This document shows, piece after piece, positions 1 to 8,191 of a DNA stretch of 64,000 bases (the stretch's first letter is position 1; the number at the start of each line of letters is the position of its first letter). The notes under the pieces are model-generated. The model ran no database searches, had not been told where the DNA came from, and saw only the letters and a list, made by a program, of their open reading frames with translations. A program made the translations under genes and the position numbers. Origin of the DNA: Lewinellaceae bacterium (GTDB lineage: Bacteria > Bacteroidota > Bacteroidia > Chitinophagales > Saprospiraceae); the NCBI GenBank assembly GCA_020636025.1, contig JACJYQ010000006.1, positions 1 to 64,000 of the forward strand. Direction: 5' to 3'.

Positions 1-18
1 CTAATTCACTACCCCTAA

Positions 19-885
19 TTGTTTTCTTTTATGTTTAAGACAGTAATTGCACAGCAAATTGAAGTCAATAAATTTATTTTGCCTCCATTTGGTAGCCCCG
101 TCCCGGATATTGATTGGATAGGTTCGACAAAAGATGCCTCGAATAATTTAATCACGGTTGGCAATACCATTATTTCTCAAGACACCATTGCTTTATTGGT
201 TACAAAGCAAAGCTCCACAGGTACGGAGATTTGGACAACAACTTTTTTTCCTCCTTCAGCTATAATATCCAAGAGTTATGGAGTTGCAGTTACGACAGAT
301 GCAAGTAGTAATATATATGTGGCGAGTACAACAGCTATAGGTGCAAATGGACATTATGATTATTTAATATTAAAGTATTCGTCAACTGGAAGTTTACAAT
401 GGGCTAAAGTTATTGATTATGATGGACTCGATGATATTCCTTCATCTATAGAGTTTAGCAACGATGGTAGTTTATATATTATTGGAACAGGTACTGACTC
501 TACATCATATGCAGACTACTTTACAGTTAAGTTAAATCCCTCAACTGGTGCTGAGGCATGGAGAAAAAATTATGATTACAATAAACAATTAGATGGTGCT
601 GTCAAAATGACTTTTGATATGTCAAATAATCCAATAATTACTGGGTTTAGTGGTTCAATTGGCGGCTCCTTTGCTCTTTCTACTGTAATTTATAACAAAA
701 GTAACGGTAGTGTAATATCGGATTATCATTCAACTACAGGGATTAATATAACTAATCCCAAAGCATTTGTCAAAGATCAGTGGGACAATTTTTATGTAGC
801 GGAAGATTACAATTCAGGAAATTCACAAGATATCAAACTGCTAAAATTTGATAATAACCTTCAATATATGGAGTCAGATATATGA
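19..885 (+). CDS. N-terminal propeller fragment of a frameshifted secreted S8 peptidase
   Basis: This reading frame carries repeated 'YDYLILKYSSTGSLQWAK'-like blades, as in SBBP/beta-propeller repeats of secreted Bacteroidota proteins. The same kind of repeat continues in the next frame from about 880, so this is most likely the 5' part of one gene joined to 848..3604. Removing one base in the AT tract at about 859-864 restores an uninterrupted frame reading ...NLQYWSQIYDF. An in-frame stop lies at 16-18, so the start is TTG at 19 or ATG at 31. Only the end of a signal peptide (…TVIAQ) is visible, and the hydrophobic core continues in another frame upstream, so the true start may lie outside the window. 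It has no independent function that I recognise. Confidence 0.6.
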   Translation: MFSFMFKTVIAQQIEVNKFILPPFGSPVPDIDWIGSTKDASNNLITVGNTIISQDTIALLVTKQSSTGTEIWTTTFFPPSAIISKSYGVAVTTDASSNIYVASTTAIGANGHYDYLILKYSSTGSLQWAKVIDYDGLDDIPSSIEFSNDGSLYIIGTGTDSTSYADYFTVKLNPSTGAEAWRKNYDYNKQLDGAVKMTFDMSNNPIITGFSGSIGGSFALSTVIYNKSNGSVISDYHSTTGINITNPKAFVKDQWDNFYVAEDYNSGNSQDIKLLKFDNNLQYMESDI

Positions 886-3604
886 TTTTAACGAGGAAGA
901 TGAATCGGTTAATACTCTTGCTGTTAATGACAATGGGGATGTTTATCTTGCAGGCAGTTCTAAGGTCGACACTTCGTATACAGGTTTGTTAGTTGCAAAA
1001 ATTGATTCAGCCGGCACAGAACTATGGAAGCGAACTAGAACTGCTGACAGGCGACAAGTAGTTATAACAGGGAAACAAATAGTTTTATCGCCGGAACCAG
1101 ATAGTTCTCTGTTTATTCTTGGCGATCGTGAATATCAAGATAAGCATAACATAATTATTGTTAAGTTAGGTGAAAATGGAAATTTTATTCATGAAGATAG
1201 GTATCCTTCAGATTGTTTAGATAGCGATGATTATCCAATAAGAATGGAATATTTTTCCGGGCTTAATCAATTGATTGTTATAGGCAAAAACCAAATTAGT
1301 CCGAATGTTTTCCAATATTATGATTTGAGATATGATTATTTATCGAGGAGTATAGCAATATTAAAAGACTCAATTGGTACTCCCTTATGTAAGAGCGGTG
1401 AAATCGTTGTGAAATTTAACAAGGCTTACCTAAAGGAAAATGTAGTAGACAACTTTGATTTGTCATTTGGGATTTTAAGTGATTTTTTAACAACAGAAGC
1501 AGTAGATAGTATAAGCTCAATATTGCCCAATGGGCGTAGCACTAAAATGATCCGTATATTTTCCACATTAAAAACTACGGATACGATTTCGATAAGCAGG
1601 TTAGGGGATACTGTAAGGGTGCCTGATTTTTGGACAGTTTTTATATTAACTATCCCTGAAAGCACCTCTACCCAAATTACCAATTTATGTCTTGCATTGG
1701 AAGACCTGTATCCATATGTTATTTATGCTCACCAGAATAGCATAGTATTTTCCTCTGGTTGTCCGGATACTGAACCAAATGAAAGTCAAAGTGGTGGTGC
1801 AGTTTATCCCGCTCAAAGTTCGGTTCATCCTACTTCTTCCTATCCAAATTCTCATATTAATGTTTTGTCCGCTTGGGGATGTACTGTTGGCAAACCTGAC
1901 GTAAAAGTTGGTGTATTTGATGATCTAATATTACGCAACCATGAAGACTTTGAATTTAACCCCAATTCTGGCCCTTATGGTTTTTCTGCAGTAAAGGGGG
2001 GCTGGGATTACGAAAATCAAACCTGTATCCATTGTACAAATCCAGCACCTGCTATTTTTACGTTGCATGGAACTCAGGTTGCCGGAATAATCGGAGCTGT
2101 TCGTAACAATGAAATTGGCATTGCGGGTGTAGCAGGAGGCAATTGGGATGGCAATGAAGGTTCTGAAGGTGTATCATTATATTCTATCAGAGTTATCGGA
2201 AACTCCCCTTATGAGGATGGATTATTGTATGGAGATTTAAAATTTTATGCAGACGCAATAATTGATTATTCAGATATGCCAGAATTTCCAGATCCCTGTT
2301 GCGGGGATGAAAACCCTCACAAATGTATAAGAGTAGATATAATGAATCATAGCTTAGGTTATTACTTGCCTACTACATTGCTAAATACAGAGTTAGTAGA
2401 AGAAGCAGTTCATTTTGCATATATGAATCAAGTTATATTCTGTGCTGCAAGAGGTAATGGAGGACTTGATAGGATTGCTTGTCCAGCTTGCTACAATGAT
2501 TGGGCAATTAATGTGTCTGCTACTAATAGTAATGGAGATGGGCGACTAAGCTCATCAAACTTCGGTTCAGATATTGATATCGCAGCCCCAGGGTCAAACA
2601 CTAATGTGTACACGACTGCTGCACCGAATAATTATAGCACTTTTCAGATGACATCAGCTGCCACACCTCATGTGTCAGGCGTAGCAGGACTACTTCTTAG
2701 TCTTGATAATGTCCCAGGAAACCTCCCAAATAATGGAAGTGGATATAGTTTGAGTCCTGAAGATGTACAAGAAATCTTGTATTTAACAGCAAAAGATATT
2801 GATGTGCCAGGACCAGACGATGAAACTGGCCCTGGTCTGTTAGATGCTGGGAATGCAGTCAGTTTTCTACTTGATTGTGATTTTTATCATTTTAATAATT
2901 CAAATCTTTCACCAACCTGGTCAGCTCCCACGCTAGAACAGTCTAATATTGACATTCAGTTTGATCGTAATTATACTAATTCTGACGATGTTTTCTTTGC
3001 AAAAAACACCGCTTATAAAGCAGATGTTTATAGGGTTACAGCAACTTTCAATCACAATATTGGAAAGAATATTCAAGAATCCTGGACACGTCCAAGTTCT
3101 TCAAATACCTTTGGTTTATACTCAAATATTGGTGGCACAAATATGATTTCACCTAAGGAAAATTGCTTTTTTGAATCGGTAGATGCAAATCAGGCAATTG
3201 TGAGCGGATACACTTATGTAATAAAAAATACTTCCGGATCGGTTATTGGATATGCACCATTGAATCCAGCTTCTTCGTCTTCTGATGCCAAATTTGCATA
3301 CTCTTTAAGTGCGTGTGGTAGTGTAGGAACTATCGAATCAATAACTCCTGATTTGCAGTTTCAAATAGTACCTAACCCTGCAAGCCTTTCGCATACCATA
3401 ATTCCCAAATTGGAAAGCAGTGAGAACGAAGTTGTTGAAATCGCAGCTTACAACGCCGTCGGGTCATTGATACAGTTAACTTCAACAACTCTAAATAATT
3501 CACCTTGGAGGTTTGACCTTTCTTCATTACCAGCAGGTTATTATTTTTACAGGATAACAGTGGGGCACAACTCATATACTCTTCCATTTATAAAAGTAAA
3601 ATAA
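848..3604 (+). CDS. Subtilisin-like S8 serine peptidase with T9SS sorting domain (main part of a frameshifted gene)
   Basis: The first ~170 residues continue the beta-propeller repeats of the preceding frame. A peptidase S8 domain follows at about residues 330-690. The triad is visible as Asp358 in VGVFDD, His407 in LHGTQVAG and Ser603 in TSAATPHVSG. The last ~80 residues (PNPASL… to …FIKVK) form a type A T9SS sorting domain, so the protein should cross the outer membrane and be anchored at or released from the surface. The apparent start at 848 (TTG) is an artefact of the frameshift; the native protein probably begins with the fragment at 19..885. The catalytic part is intact. The locus is more AT-rich than the genes after 4.8 kb. 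The lipoprotein gene at 3607 starts two bases after the stop, suggesting one transcript. Confidence 0.85.
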   Translation: MIITFNIWSQIYDFNEEDESVNTLAVNDNGDVYLAGSSKVDTSYTGLLVAKIDSAGTELWKRTRTADRRQVVITGKQIVLSPEPDSSLFILGDREYQDKHNIIIVKLGENGNFIHEDRYPSDCLDSDDYPIRMEYFSGLNQLIVIGKNQISPNVFQYYDLRYDYLSRSIAILKDSIGTPLCKSGEIVVKFNKAYLKENVVDNFDLSFGILSDFLTTEAVDSISSILPNGRSTKMIRIFSTLKTTDTISISRLGDTVRVPDFWTVFILTIPESTSTQITNLCLALEDLYPYVIYAHQNSIVFSSGCPDTEPNESQSGGAVYPAQSSVHPTSSYPNSHINVLSAWGCTVGKPDVKVGVFDDLILRNHEDFEFNPNSGPYGFSAVKGGWDYENQTCIHCTNPAPAIFTLHGTQVAGIIGAVRNNEIGIAGVAGGNWDGNEGSEGVSLYSIRVIGNSPYEDGLLYGDLKFYADAIIDYSDMPEFPDPCCGDENPHKCIRVDIMNHSLGYYLPTTLLNTELVEEAVHFAYMNQVIFCAARGNGGLDRIACPACYNDWAINVSATNSNGDGRLSSSNFGSDIDIAAPGSNTNVYTTAAPNNYSTFQMTSAATPHVSGVAGLLLSLDNVPGNLPNNGSGYSLSPEDVQEILYLTAKDIDVPGPDDETGPGLLDAGNAVSFLLDCDFYHFNNSNLSPTWSAPTLEQSNIDIQFDRNYTNSDDVFFAKNTAYKADVYRVTATFNHNIGKNIQESWTRPSSSNTFGLYSNIGGTNMISPKENCFFESVDANQAIVSGYTYVIKNTSGSVIGYAPLNPASSSSDAKFAYSLSACGSVGTIESITPDLQFQIVPNPASLSHTIIPKLESSENEVVEIAAYNAVGSLIQLTSTTLNNSPWRFDLSSLPAGYYFYRITVGHNSYTLPFIKVK

Positions 3605-3606
3605 AA

Positions 3607-4608
3607 ATGCGCGATTTCTTATTATATAGTTTAGTTGCCTTGTTGTTCACAACAGGATGCCAACAAGAGCCGATTTGCTCCGACTGCTTGGATCCTGATT
3701 GCACCTTTAATATATCCATCCCTGCCACTCAGAACGACTCCTTATTTCCCCTGGAACCTTGCGGCTCAATTACAGAATATACCCTGCCACCTAACTACAA
3801 TTATTTAGATGGATGTTTTAATCCTCGCAATAGCAACCAAATCGCTTTTATCCGTTGGAATACCCAATCCATTCCCTTTGTATTTGAATTATGTTCCTAT
3901 GATTTTTGCAAGGATAAGCTGGTGGTGCTTACAGATAAAGCATTTTCCAGACCTGACTGGAGTGTGAAAGGTTGGATAGTGTTTAAAGGCCCCGGATCAC
4001 AAATCTGGAAAATAAAGTCCAATGGTGATAGTCTGACTCAATTGACAATGGTACCTAATGAAAATTTTAACAGACCGACATGGAATAACTCAGGAACAAA
4101 ATTTCTGGTAGGTTCATGGACAGTCAAGATCATATCTGATGAAAATGGAGTTTTTTTGGACACATTGCCAGATGTACTTAATGTTTTTGACTGGAAAAAT
4201 AATGATGTTGTTTATGTTTATTTAAACAGCGATGAGGATATTGATTATATTTTATTGACAGACACACTTAGCTATTCTAAAACTGAAATTGACACCAGTT
4301 CTTATGCTTCCGGATCAGGGGACGGCTTTATAAACGACATAGGTCTTAATCCTCAACGGAAAGAGGTTTTCTGGATTGGAAATAACAGAGTTTGTGTCAC
4401 TGATTTTCAGGGAAATCGTCAACAAATTACCACCCACAATCATCTAAACTGGTACACCTATCTGGATGTCTCCGGAGATGGGAAAAAACTATTGCTAAAC
4501 CGGATTGACCGTAAAAGGACAGGGCCGTGTACGGTTAACGAGCGGCACCGCTTGTACCTCATGGAATCTGATGGTAGTCGTGAACGGAGGATTAACTTTC
4601 CAGAGTGA
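3607..4608 (+). CDS. Lipoprotein with TolB-like (WD40/PD40) beta-propeller
   Basis: A short hydrophobic signal ends in FTTGC with Cys18 as the probable lipidated residue, so it should sit in the membrane facing the periplasm or the surface. The body has repeated propeller strands typical of TolB/PD40 proteins: 'NQIAFIRW', 'KGWIVFKGPG..IWKI..NGDSLTQLT', 'GKKLLLNRID'. These proteins usually report or bind rather than catalyse. The start follows the S8 peptidase stop by two bases, so the two are probably co-transcribed and may act together at the surface; that pairing is inference. No enzyme motif was seen. The Cys-rich N-terminus (CSDCLDPDC) could form disulfides. Confidence 0.6.
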   Translation: MRDFLLYSLVALLFTTGCQQEPICSDCLDPDCTFNISIPATQNDSLFPLEPCGSITEYTLPPNYNYLDGCFNPRNSNQIAFIRWNTQSIPFVFELCSYDFCKDKLVVLTDKAFSRPDWSVKGWIVFKGPGSQIWKIKSNGDSLTQLTMVPNENFNRPTWNNSGTKFLVGSWTVKIISDENGVFLDTLPDVLNVFDWKNNDVVYVYLNSDEDIDYILLTDTLSYSKTEIDTSSYASGSGDGFINDIGLNPQRKEVFWIGNNRVCVTDFQGNRQQITTHNHLNWYTYLDVSGDGKKLLLNRIDRKRTGPCTVNERHRLYLMESDGSRERRINFPE

Positions 4609-4686
4609 AATACCAGAATGCATTGCAATGTTAGGTGTTCCTTTGACCTTTGTTGAACACTACCTAAACTATTCGTTCATTTCATT

Positions 4687-4752
4687 ATTCGGCGTTCGCT
4701 TGTTCGGTGTAATGCTGTTAAATTATGAACACCGAACAAGCGAACGCCGAAT
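4687..4752. terminator. Perfect 24-bp inverted repeat between convergent genes
   Basis: Arms 4687-4710 and 4729-4752 are exactly complementary with an 18-nt loop. The element lies between the 3' ends of the lipoprotein gene and radC, which converge, so a bidirectional terminator is the simplest reading. There is no long T-tract and the arms are unusually long, so a small palindromic repeat element is an alternative. Confidence 0.6.
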
Positions 4753-4804
4753 TTCGAAGTCCCTTAATTTCTCATTCATTTGTCCATTGAAAAGTAATAT
4801 TCAC

Positions 4805-5503
4805 CTACAACATACCCTCATCAGCAAAGCTGAAATACCCTCTTTCCGACACGATCAAATGATCCAGCATTGGTAAATCAAGAATCCTTCCGCCCTGCTT
4901 TAGTTTTTCGGTCAATTCGATATCCGCTCGGCTCGGTTCCAGATTGCCTGATGGGTGATTGTGAATGGCTATAAAACCCGAAGCCTGCGCATCCAGGGCT
5001 TTTTTCAGCACCAGCTTTATGTCTACCACAGTACCGCTTATGCCGCCAATGCTAAGCCGTTCACGGGCAAATACTTCATTGGCGCGATTCAACAACAAAA
5101 GCCAGAATTCTTCATGGCAAAGATCGCTCAGGATAGCAGCAATGGCATTGAAGGCATCCCGACTCGAACTGATTTTAGGCCGAAGGCGTAAATCAGACAA
5201 CTGACGTCGCCTGCCTAATTCCAGCGCAGCTGCTATGGTAATGGCTTTTGCCTGCCCGACCCCTTTAAACTTTTGCAGCTCGTGCAAACTTTTTTTTCCA
5301 AGATCGTGGAGGTTGTTTTCAACGGAAGATAAGATGCGTTGCGAAAGGCCAACGGCGCTTTCCCCAATGCTACCCGAACCAATCAGAATGGCAAGCAGTT
5401 CTGCGTCACTAAGTGCCATAATTCCCTTGGAAAGCATTTTCTCCCTTGGACGATCCTCAGCTGCCCACTGAGTAATTCGGTGTGTTTGGTTTTTATAGGT
5501 CAT
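4805..5503 (-). CDS. radC: RadC family JAB/MPN+ domain protein
   Basis: It has the usual RadC layout and length (232 residues). An N-terminal UPF0758 helix-hairpin-helix-like region (DRPREKML…LSDAELLAILIGSGS… KFKGVGQAKA) is followed by a JAB metalloprotease-fold domain. The JAMM signature is intact: His181 and His183 in HNHPSG and Asp194 in SRAD, with Glu near 145 available as the partner acid. RadC was historically linked to DNA repair, but the biochemical role of housekeeping copies remains unclear. It is convergent with the lipoprotein gene and no restriction or mobile genes adjoin it. The start ATG is at 5503. Confidence 0.93.
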   Translation of the reverse strand: MTYKNQTHRITQWAAEDRPREKMLSKGIMALSDAELLAILIGSGSIGESAVGLSQRILSSVENNLHDLGKKSLHELQKFKGVGQAKAITIAAALELGRRRQLSDLRLRPKISSSRDAFNAIAAILSDLCHEEFWLLLLNRANEVFARERLSIGGISGTVVDIKLVLKKALDAQASGFIAIHNHPSGNLEPSRADIELTEKLKQGGRILDLPMLDHLIVSERGYFSFADEGML

Positions 5504-5730
5504 TTATTAAAGTTACAGGAATTGTTCTATTAATTCAAGAGCTTTCTGGAGCGTGTGTCGAATTTTCTGCCGGAGGCTCAATGAAGGGCTTTTCACGAAA
5601 CATGCACTTGATCAAAAGACACAAGTGCGGCGGGGAACAAGTCTACCTCTTAACTTGTCATTAAGATTGACCGATTAAACCAAAGTAGGTTTTGTTACTC
5701 TAAACCATCGACTCCCATAAATCCCACCCC

Positions 5731-5763
5731 ATTCATAATTAATAATTCATAACTCATAATTCA
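5731..5763. repeat. AT-rich short tandem-like tract (CATAATT/CATAACT)
   Basis: A low-complexity tract made of repeated ATTCATAA and CATAATT words just upstream of the start at 5773. It differs in period and core from the ATTA-octamer tracts elsewhere. The rest of 5504-5772 shows no gene or clear hairpin. Confidence 0.45.
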
Positions 5764-5772
5764 AATCCAACC

Positions 5773-6171
5773 ATGAGAATCAAATTTTTGCTTGCAACCC
5801 TCATTGCCATTACCTCCATGTCATTTACCACATTGCCAACTGATACCCGCCCGTGGGAATTGTTGGGCTCCAGGGTAGTCAACTACGCACTTGATCGCGA
5901 TGTAATAGCTGTTACGGCTGCGGAAGGACTATTTACCGGCATTCAAATCCGGGTAAAAAGAGGACCAGTGAATATGCACAAACTCGTGGTACACTACGGA
6001 AACGGAGAATCAGAGGAAATTGAGCTTCGGGAGAATTTCAGGGCGGGAAGTGCAAGTCGTGTGATCGATTTGCCTGGGAACAAACGAGTCATTAAAAAAG
6101 TGACTTTCCTTTATGATACGAAAAACCTGGCGAGAAAAAGAGCAGTTGTCGAATTGTGGGGAAGGCATTGA
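5773..6171 (+). CDS. Small secreted protein, possibly DUF2541-like
   Basis: 132 residues with a clear signal peptide (MRIKFLLATLIAITSMSFT) and a beta-strand-rich mature part: WELLGSRVV, RDVIAVTAAEGLFTGIQIRVK, NGESEEIELRENFRAG, SRVIDLPG. This pattern resembles small exported proteins grouped as DUF2541, although I make that link from memory of the pattern. No catalytic residues or cysteines were seen. It stands alone between radC and dnaX on the opposite strand to both, and ends in a hairpin shared with dnaX. The function is unknown. Confidence 0.55.
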   Translation: MRIKFLLATLIAITSMSFTTLPTDTRPWELLGSRVVNYALDRDVIAVTAAEGLFTGIQIRVKRGPVNMHKLVVHYGNGESEEIELRENFRAGSASRVIDLPGNKRVIKKVTFLYDTKNLARKRAVVELWGRH

Positions 6172-6186
6172 ACTCTCTAATAAACC

Positions 6187-6224
6187 AAAATGGAGGATTG
6201 ATTTCTAAATCAATCCTCCATTTT
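6187..6224. terminator. Bidirectional hairpin terminator overlapping the dnaX stop
   Basis: Eighteen-base arms 6187-6204 and 6207-6224 are perfectly complementary with almost no loop and flanking A and T runs on either side. It lies between the converging DUF2541-like gene and dnaX, and its right arm includes the last codons and stop of dnaX (6210-6221). Confidence 0.75.
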
Positions 6225-8018
6225 TAAATTAAAACGGGTAAGCAAATCATCCACCAATGGATTGATCTCCCGCATTTTATCCAGCTTTTCCTTTGGCGTC
6301 AAAGGCCTCGGTGCCTGAAAAGCCATTTGTTCTTCAATTTTTGAGCTATCCAGTTCCACCCTGATTTTCAACCCTTTATCATTTAAGCGGTTTCTCAGGG
6401 TATCCTGCAAACGCAATATTTCTGACTTGATGTTGTTCTGATCAATGGTTGAGCCAACCGATGCTGTGAGGGTTTTATCTACCAATTTCAGATCGGCATT
6501 GGAAAGTGCCAGGCTCATCAGTTTTGATTCAACAGATTCGGCGTAGGCACGCCATTCTGCTTTTGCATTCTCCAGGTTCAGACGACTTTTCAGCGTAGCA
6601 TTTTCTGCTTCTTCCAATTCAACGGCATTGTCGTAATCATCCAGTCGAAGCGAGAAGCTTTCCGCTTTTTTCAGGCCCAGCTTTACCGCTGTAGTCAGCG
6701 TATTCAGAGCATCACGGCTCAATTCTGTGGCATTTCCACCGCCATTGCCGTTGGTATGTTGATTGGATGTTTTTTTGTCTGTGTCAGAGTTGCTGCCTGA
6801 AGAACCCGCATTTGAGGACCGGGTTTCATTGATATTCTCCAGAGATATGGCTTTGGCATTGCCGTTTTCCGCAGCTTTGTTCAGGTCAGCCGTTTTTTTT
6901 TCCGGCTCAGACATTTTCACTGCCCGGTTGATGTAGCACATTTTAAGCAGCGCCATTTCCACATGGAGCCGTTTGTTACGGGCAGTTTTATAATTAATAT
7001 CGCATTCGTTGCAGATATTAAGTGCCGTCAGCAGGAAGGAGGCAGGCGCCAGATTGGCCTGCTGCTGATAGCGTTCGCGCAGGCTTTCGCCTACTTCCAA
7101 TAAATTCAGGGTAGCAGCATCCTTGCAAACCAGGATGTTGCGCAGATGTTCGGCAAGGCCGGTTATGAAGGTATCCGCTTCAAATCCTTTCTTCAGTATC
7201 TGATCAAAAAAGTTCAGGATACCGGCTGAATCTTCTGCCAGCAAGGCATCGGTTATTTGGAAATAATAGTCGTAATCGAGAACATTCAGGTTTTCGATTA
7301 CAGCTTCATAAGTAATCTTTTTGTCCTGAGCGCCGGCGCTGATGCGGTCAAAAATAGACAGGGAGTCACGGAGCGCACCATCGGCCTTTTGGGCAATTAT
7401 GTGCAGAGCATCTCCTTCCGCTTCAATTCCCTCTTTTTGGCAGATGTTTTGCAGATGCGACACCATATCGCCCACGCCAATTCGCCTGAAATCGAAAATC
7501 TGGCACCTGGAAAGGATGGTAGGAATGATCTTGTGCTTTTCCGTAGTGGCCAGTATAAATATGGCATACGGCGGCGGCTCCTCCAGGGTTTTCAAAAATG
7601 CATTGAAAGCCTGGTTTGACAGCATGTGCACCTCGTCGATGATGAACACCTTGTATTGTCCATGCTGGGGTTGAAAACGAACCTGCTCGGTCAATGCCCG
7701 GATATGCTCTACCGAGTTATTGGAAGCGGCATCCAGTTCGATGATGTTGAAAGAGGCATTTTCATTAAAAGACTTACAGGAAGAACAAGACTCGCAGGCT
7801 TCAAAGTCTTTTGTGCGGTTTTCACAATTCAGCACCTTGGCCAGAATACGAGCACAGGTAGTTTTGCCCACACCTCTCGGACCCGTAAACAAAAATGCAT
7901 GGGCAATGTGATCAGTAGCCAGCGCATTTTTCAGTGTTCCGGCCACATGAGCCTGCCCTACAACGTCTTCAAAACGCTGAGGTCTGTATTTACGGGCAGA
8001 AACGATGAAATTGCTCAT
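6210..8018 (-). CDS. dnaX: DNA polymerase III subunits gamma/tau
   Basis: This is the clamp-loader ATPase of the replicative polymerase. The AAA+ region has Walker A GPRGVGKT (46-53), the four-Cys zinc site (Cys65, 75, 78, 81), Walker B IIDEVH (126-131) and sensor/arginine finger LSRC (169-172), followed by the lid and collar domains to about residue 365. After that comes a low-complexity Ser/Asn/Gly-rich linker and a tau-type C-terminal domain (about 440-602). The linker begins at a run of nine A residues (codons 373-376). Slippage by one base in either direction gives a stop within three codons, so this gene may make a ~377-residue gamma as well as full-length tau. Start ATG at 8018. Confidence 0.96.
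   Translation of the reverse strand: MSNFIVSARKYRPQRFEDVVGQAHVAGTLKNALATDHIAHAFLFTGPRGVGKTTCARILAKVLNCENRTKDFEACESCSSCKSFNENASFNIIELDAASNNSVEHIRALTEQVRFQPQHGQYKVFIIDEVHMLSNQAFNAFLKTLEEPPPYAIFILATTEKHKIIPTILSRCQIFDFRRIGVGDMVSHLQNICQKEGIEAEGDALHIIAQKADGALRDSLSIFDRISAGAQDKKITYEAVIENLNVLDYDYYFQITDALLAEDSAGILNFFDQILKKGFEADTFITGLAEHLRNILVCKDAATLNLLEVGESLRERYQQQANLAPASFLLTALNICNECDINYKTARNKRLHVEMALLKMCYINRAVKMSEPEKKTADLNKAAENGNAKAISLENINETRSSNAGSSGSNSDTDKKTSNQHTNGNGGGNATELSRDALNTLTTAVKLGLKKAESFSLRLDDYDNAVELEEAENATLKSRLNLENAKAEWRAYAESVESKLMSLALSNADLKLVDKTLTASVGSTIDQNNIKSEILRLQDTLRNRLNDKGLKIRVELDSSKIEEQMAFQAPRPLTPKEKLDKMREINPLVDDLLTRFNLKMED
6893..6901 (-). promoter_or_regulatory. dnaX: A9 slippery tract in dnaX (candidate gamma-producing site)
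   Basis: On the coding strand nine A residues span GAA-AAA-AAA-ACG. With ten As the frame reads Asn-Gly-stop, and with eight As it reads Arg-Leu-Thr-stop. The tract sits just after the clamp-loader domains. An A7 run in the same linker (6770-6776) is a weaker second candidate. Thermus thermophilus dnaX is known to make gamma by transcriptional slippage at a comparable A9; that it happens here is inference. Confidence 0.5.
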
Positions 8019-8066
8019 GTGTGCTGAGCCGGAGGCAGAGATAAATGAATGGGTAAAGATAGCAGG

Positions 8067-8106
8067 TTAATGTGATAATGTGATAATGTGATAATAGGCT
8101 AATTCG
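8067..8106. repeat. ATTA-octamer repeat tract, locus A left
   Basis: Read on the minus strand, this is a run of 8-bp units starting ATTA (ATTAGCCT, then ATTATCAC three times). It is inverted relative to the tract at 8152-8190 across a 45-bp spacer between dnaX and the thioredoxin gene. Confidence 0.7.
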
Positions 8107-8151
8107 AAAATGGGCATCTTTTCTCTAACTCATTCTCTATCAAACAAGAAC

Positions 8152-8190
8152 ATTATCAAATTATCACATTAGCTTATTATCACATTAATA
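8152..8190. repeat. ATTA-octamer repeat tract, locus A right
   Basis: Units ATTATCAA, ATTATCAC, ATTAGCTT, ATTATCAC on the plus strand in strict 8-bp register. It ends within two bases of the stop codon of the thioredoxin gene at 8192. Confidence 0.7.
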
Positions 8191-8191
8191 C

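Noticed and set aside
4805..5503. RadC as a marker of a mobile or defence island
   Set aside because: The protein has the full-length housekeeping layout and the neighbours are ordinary chromosomal genes.
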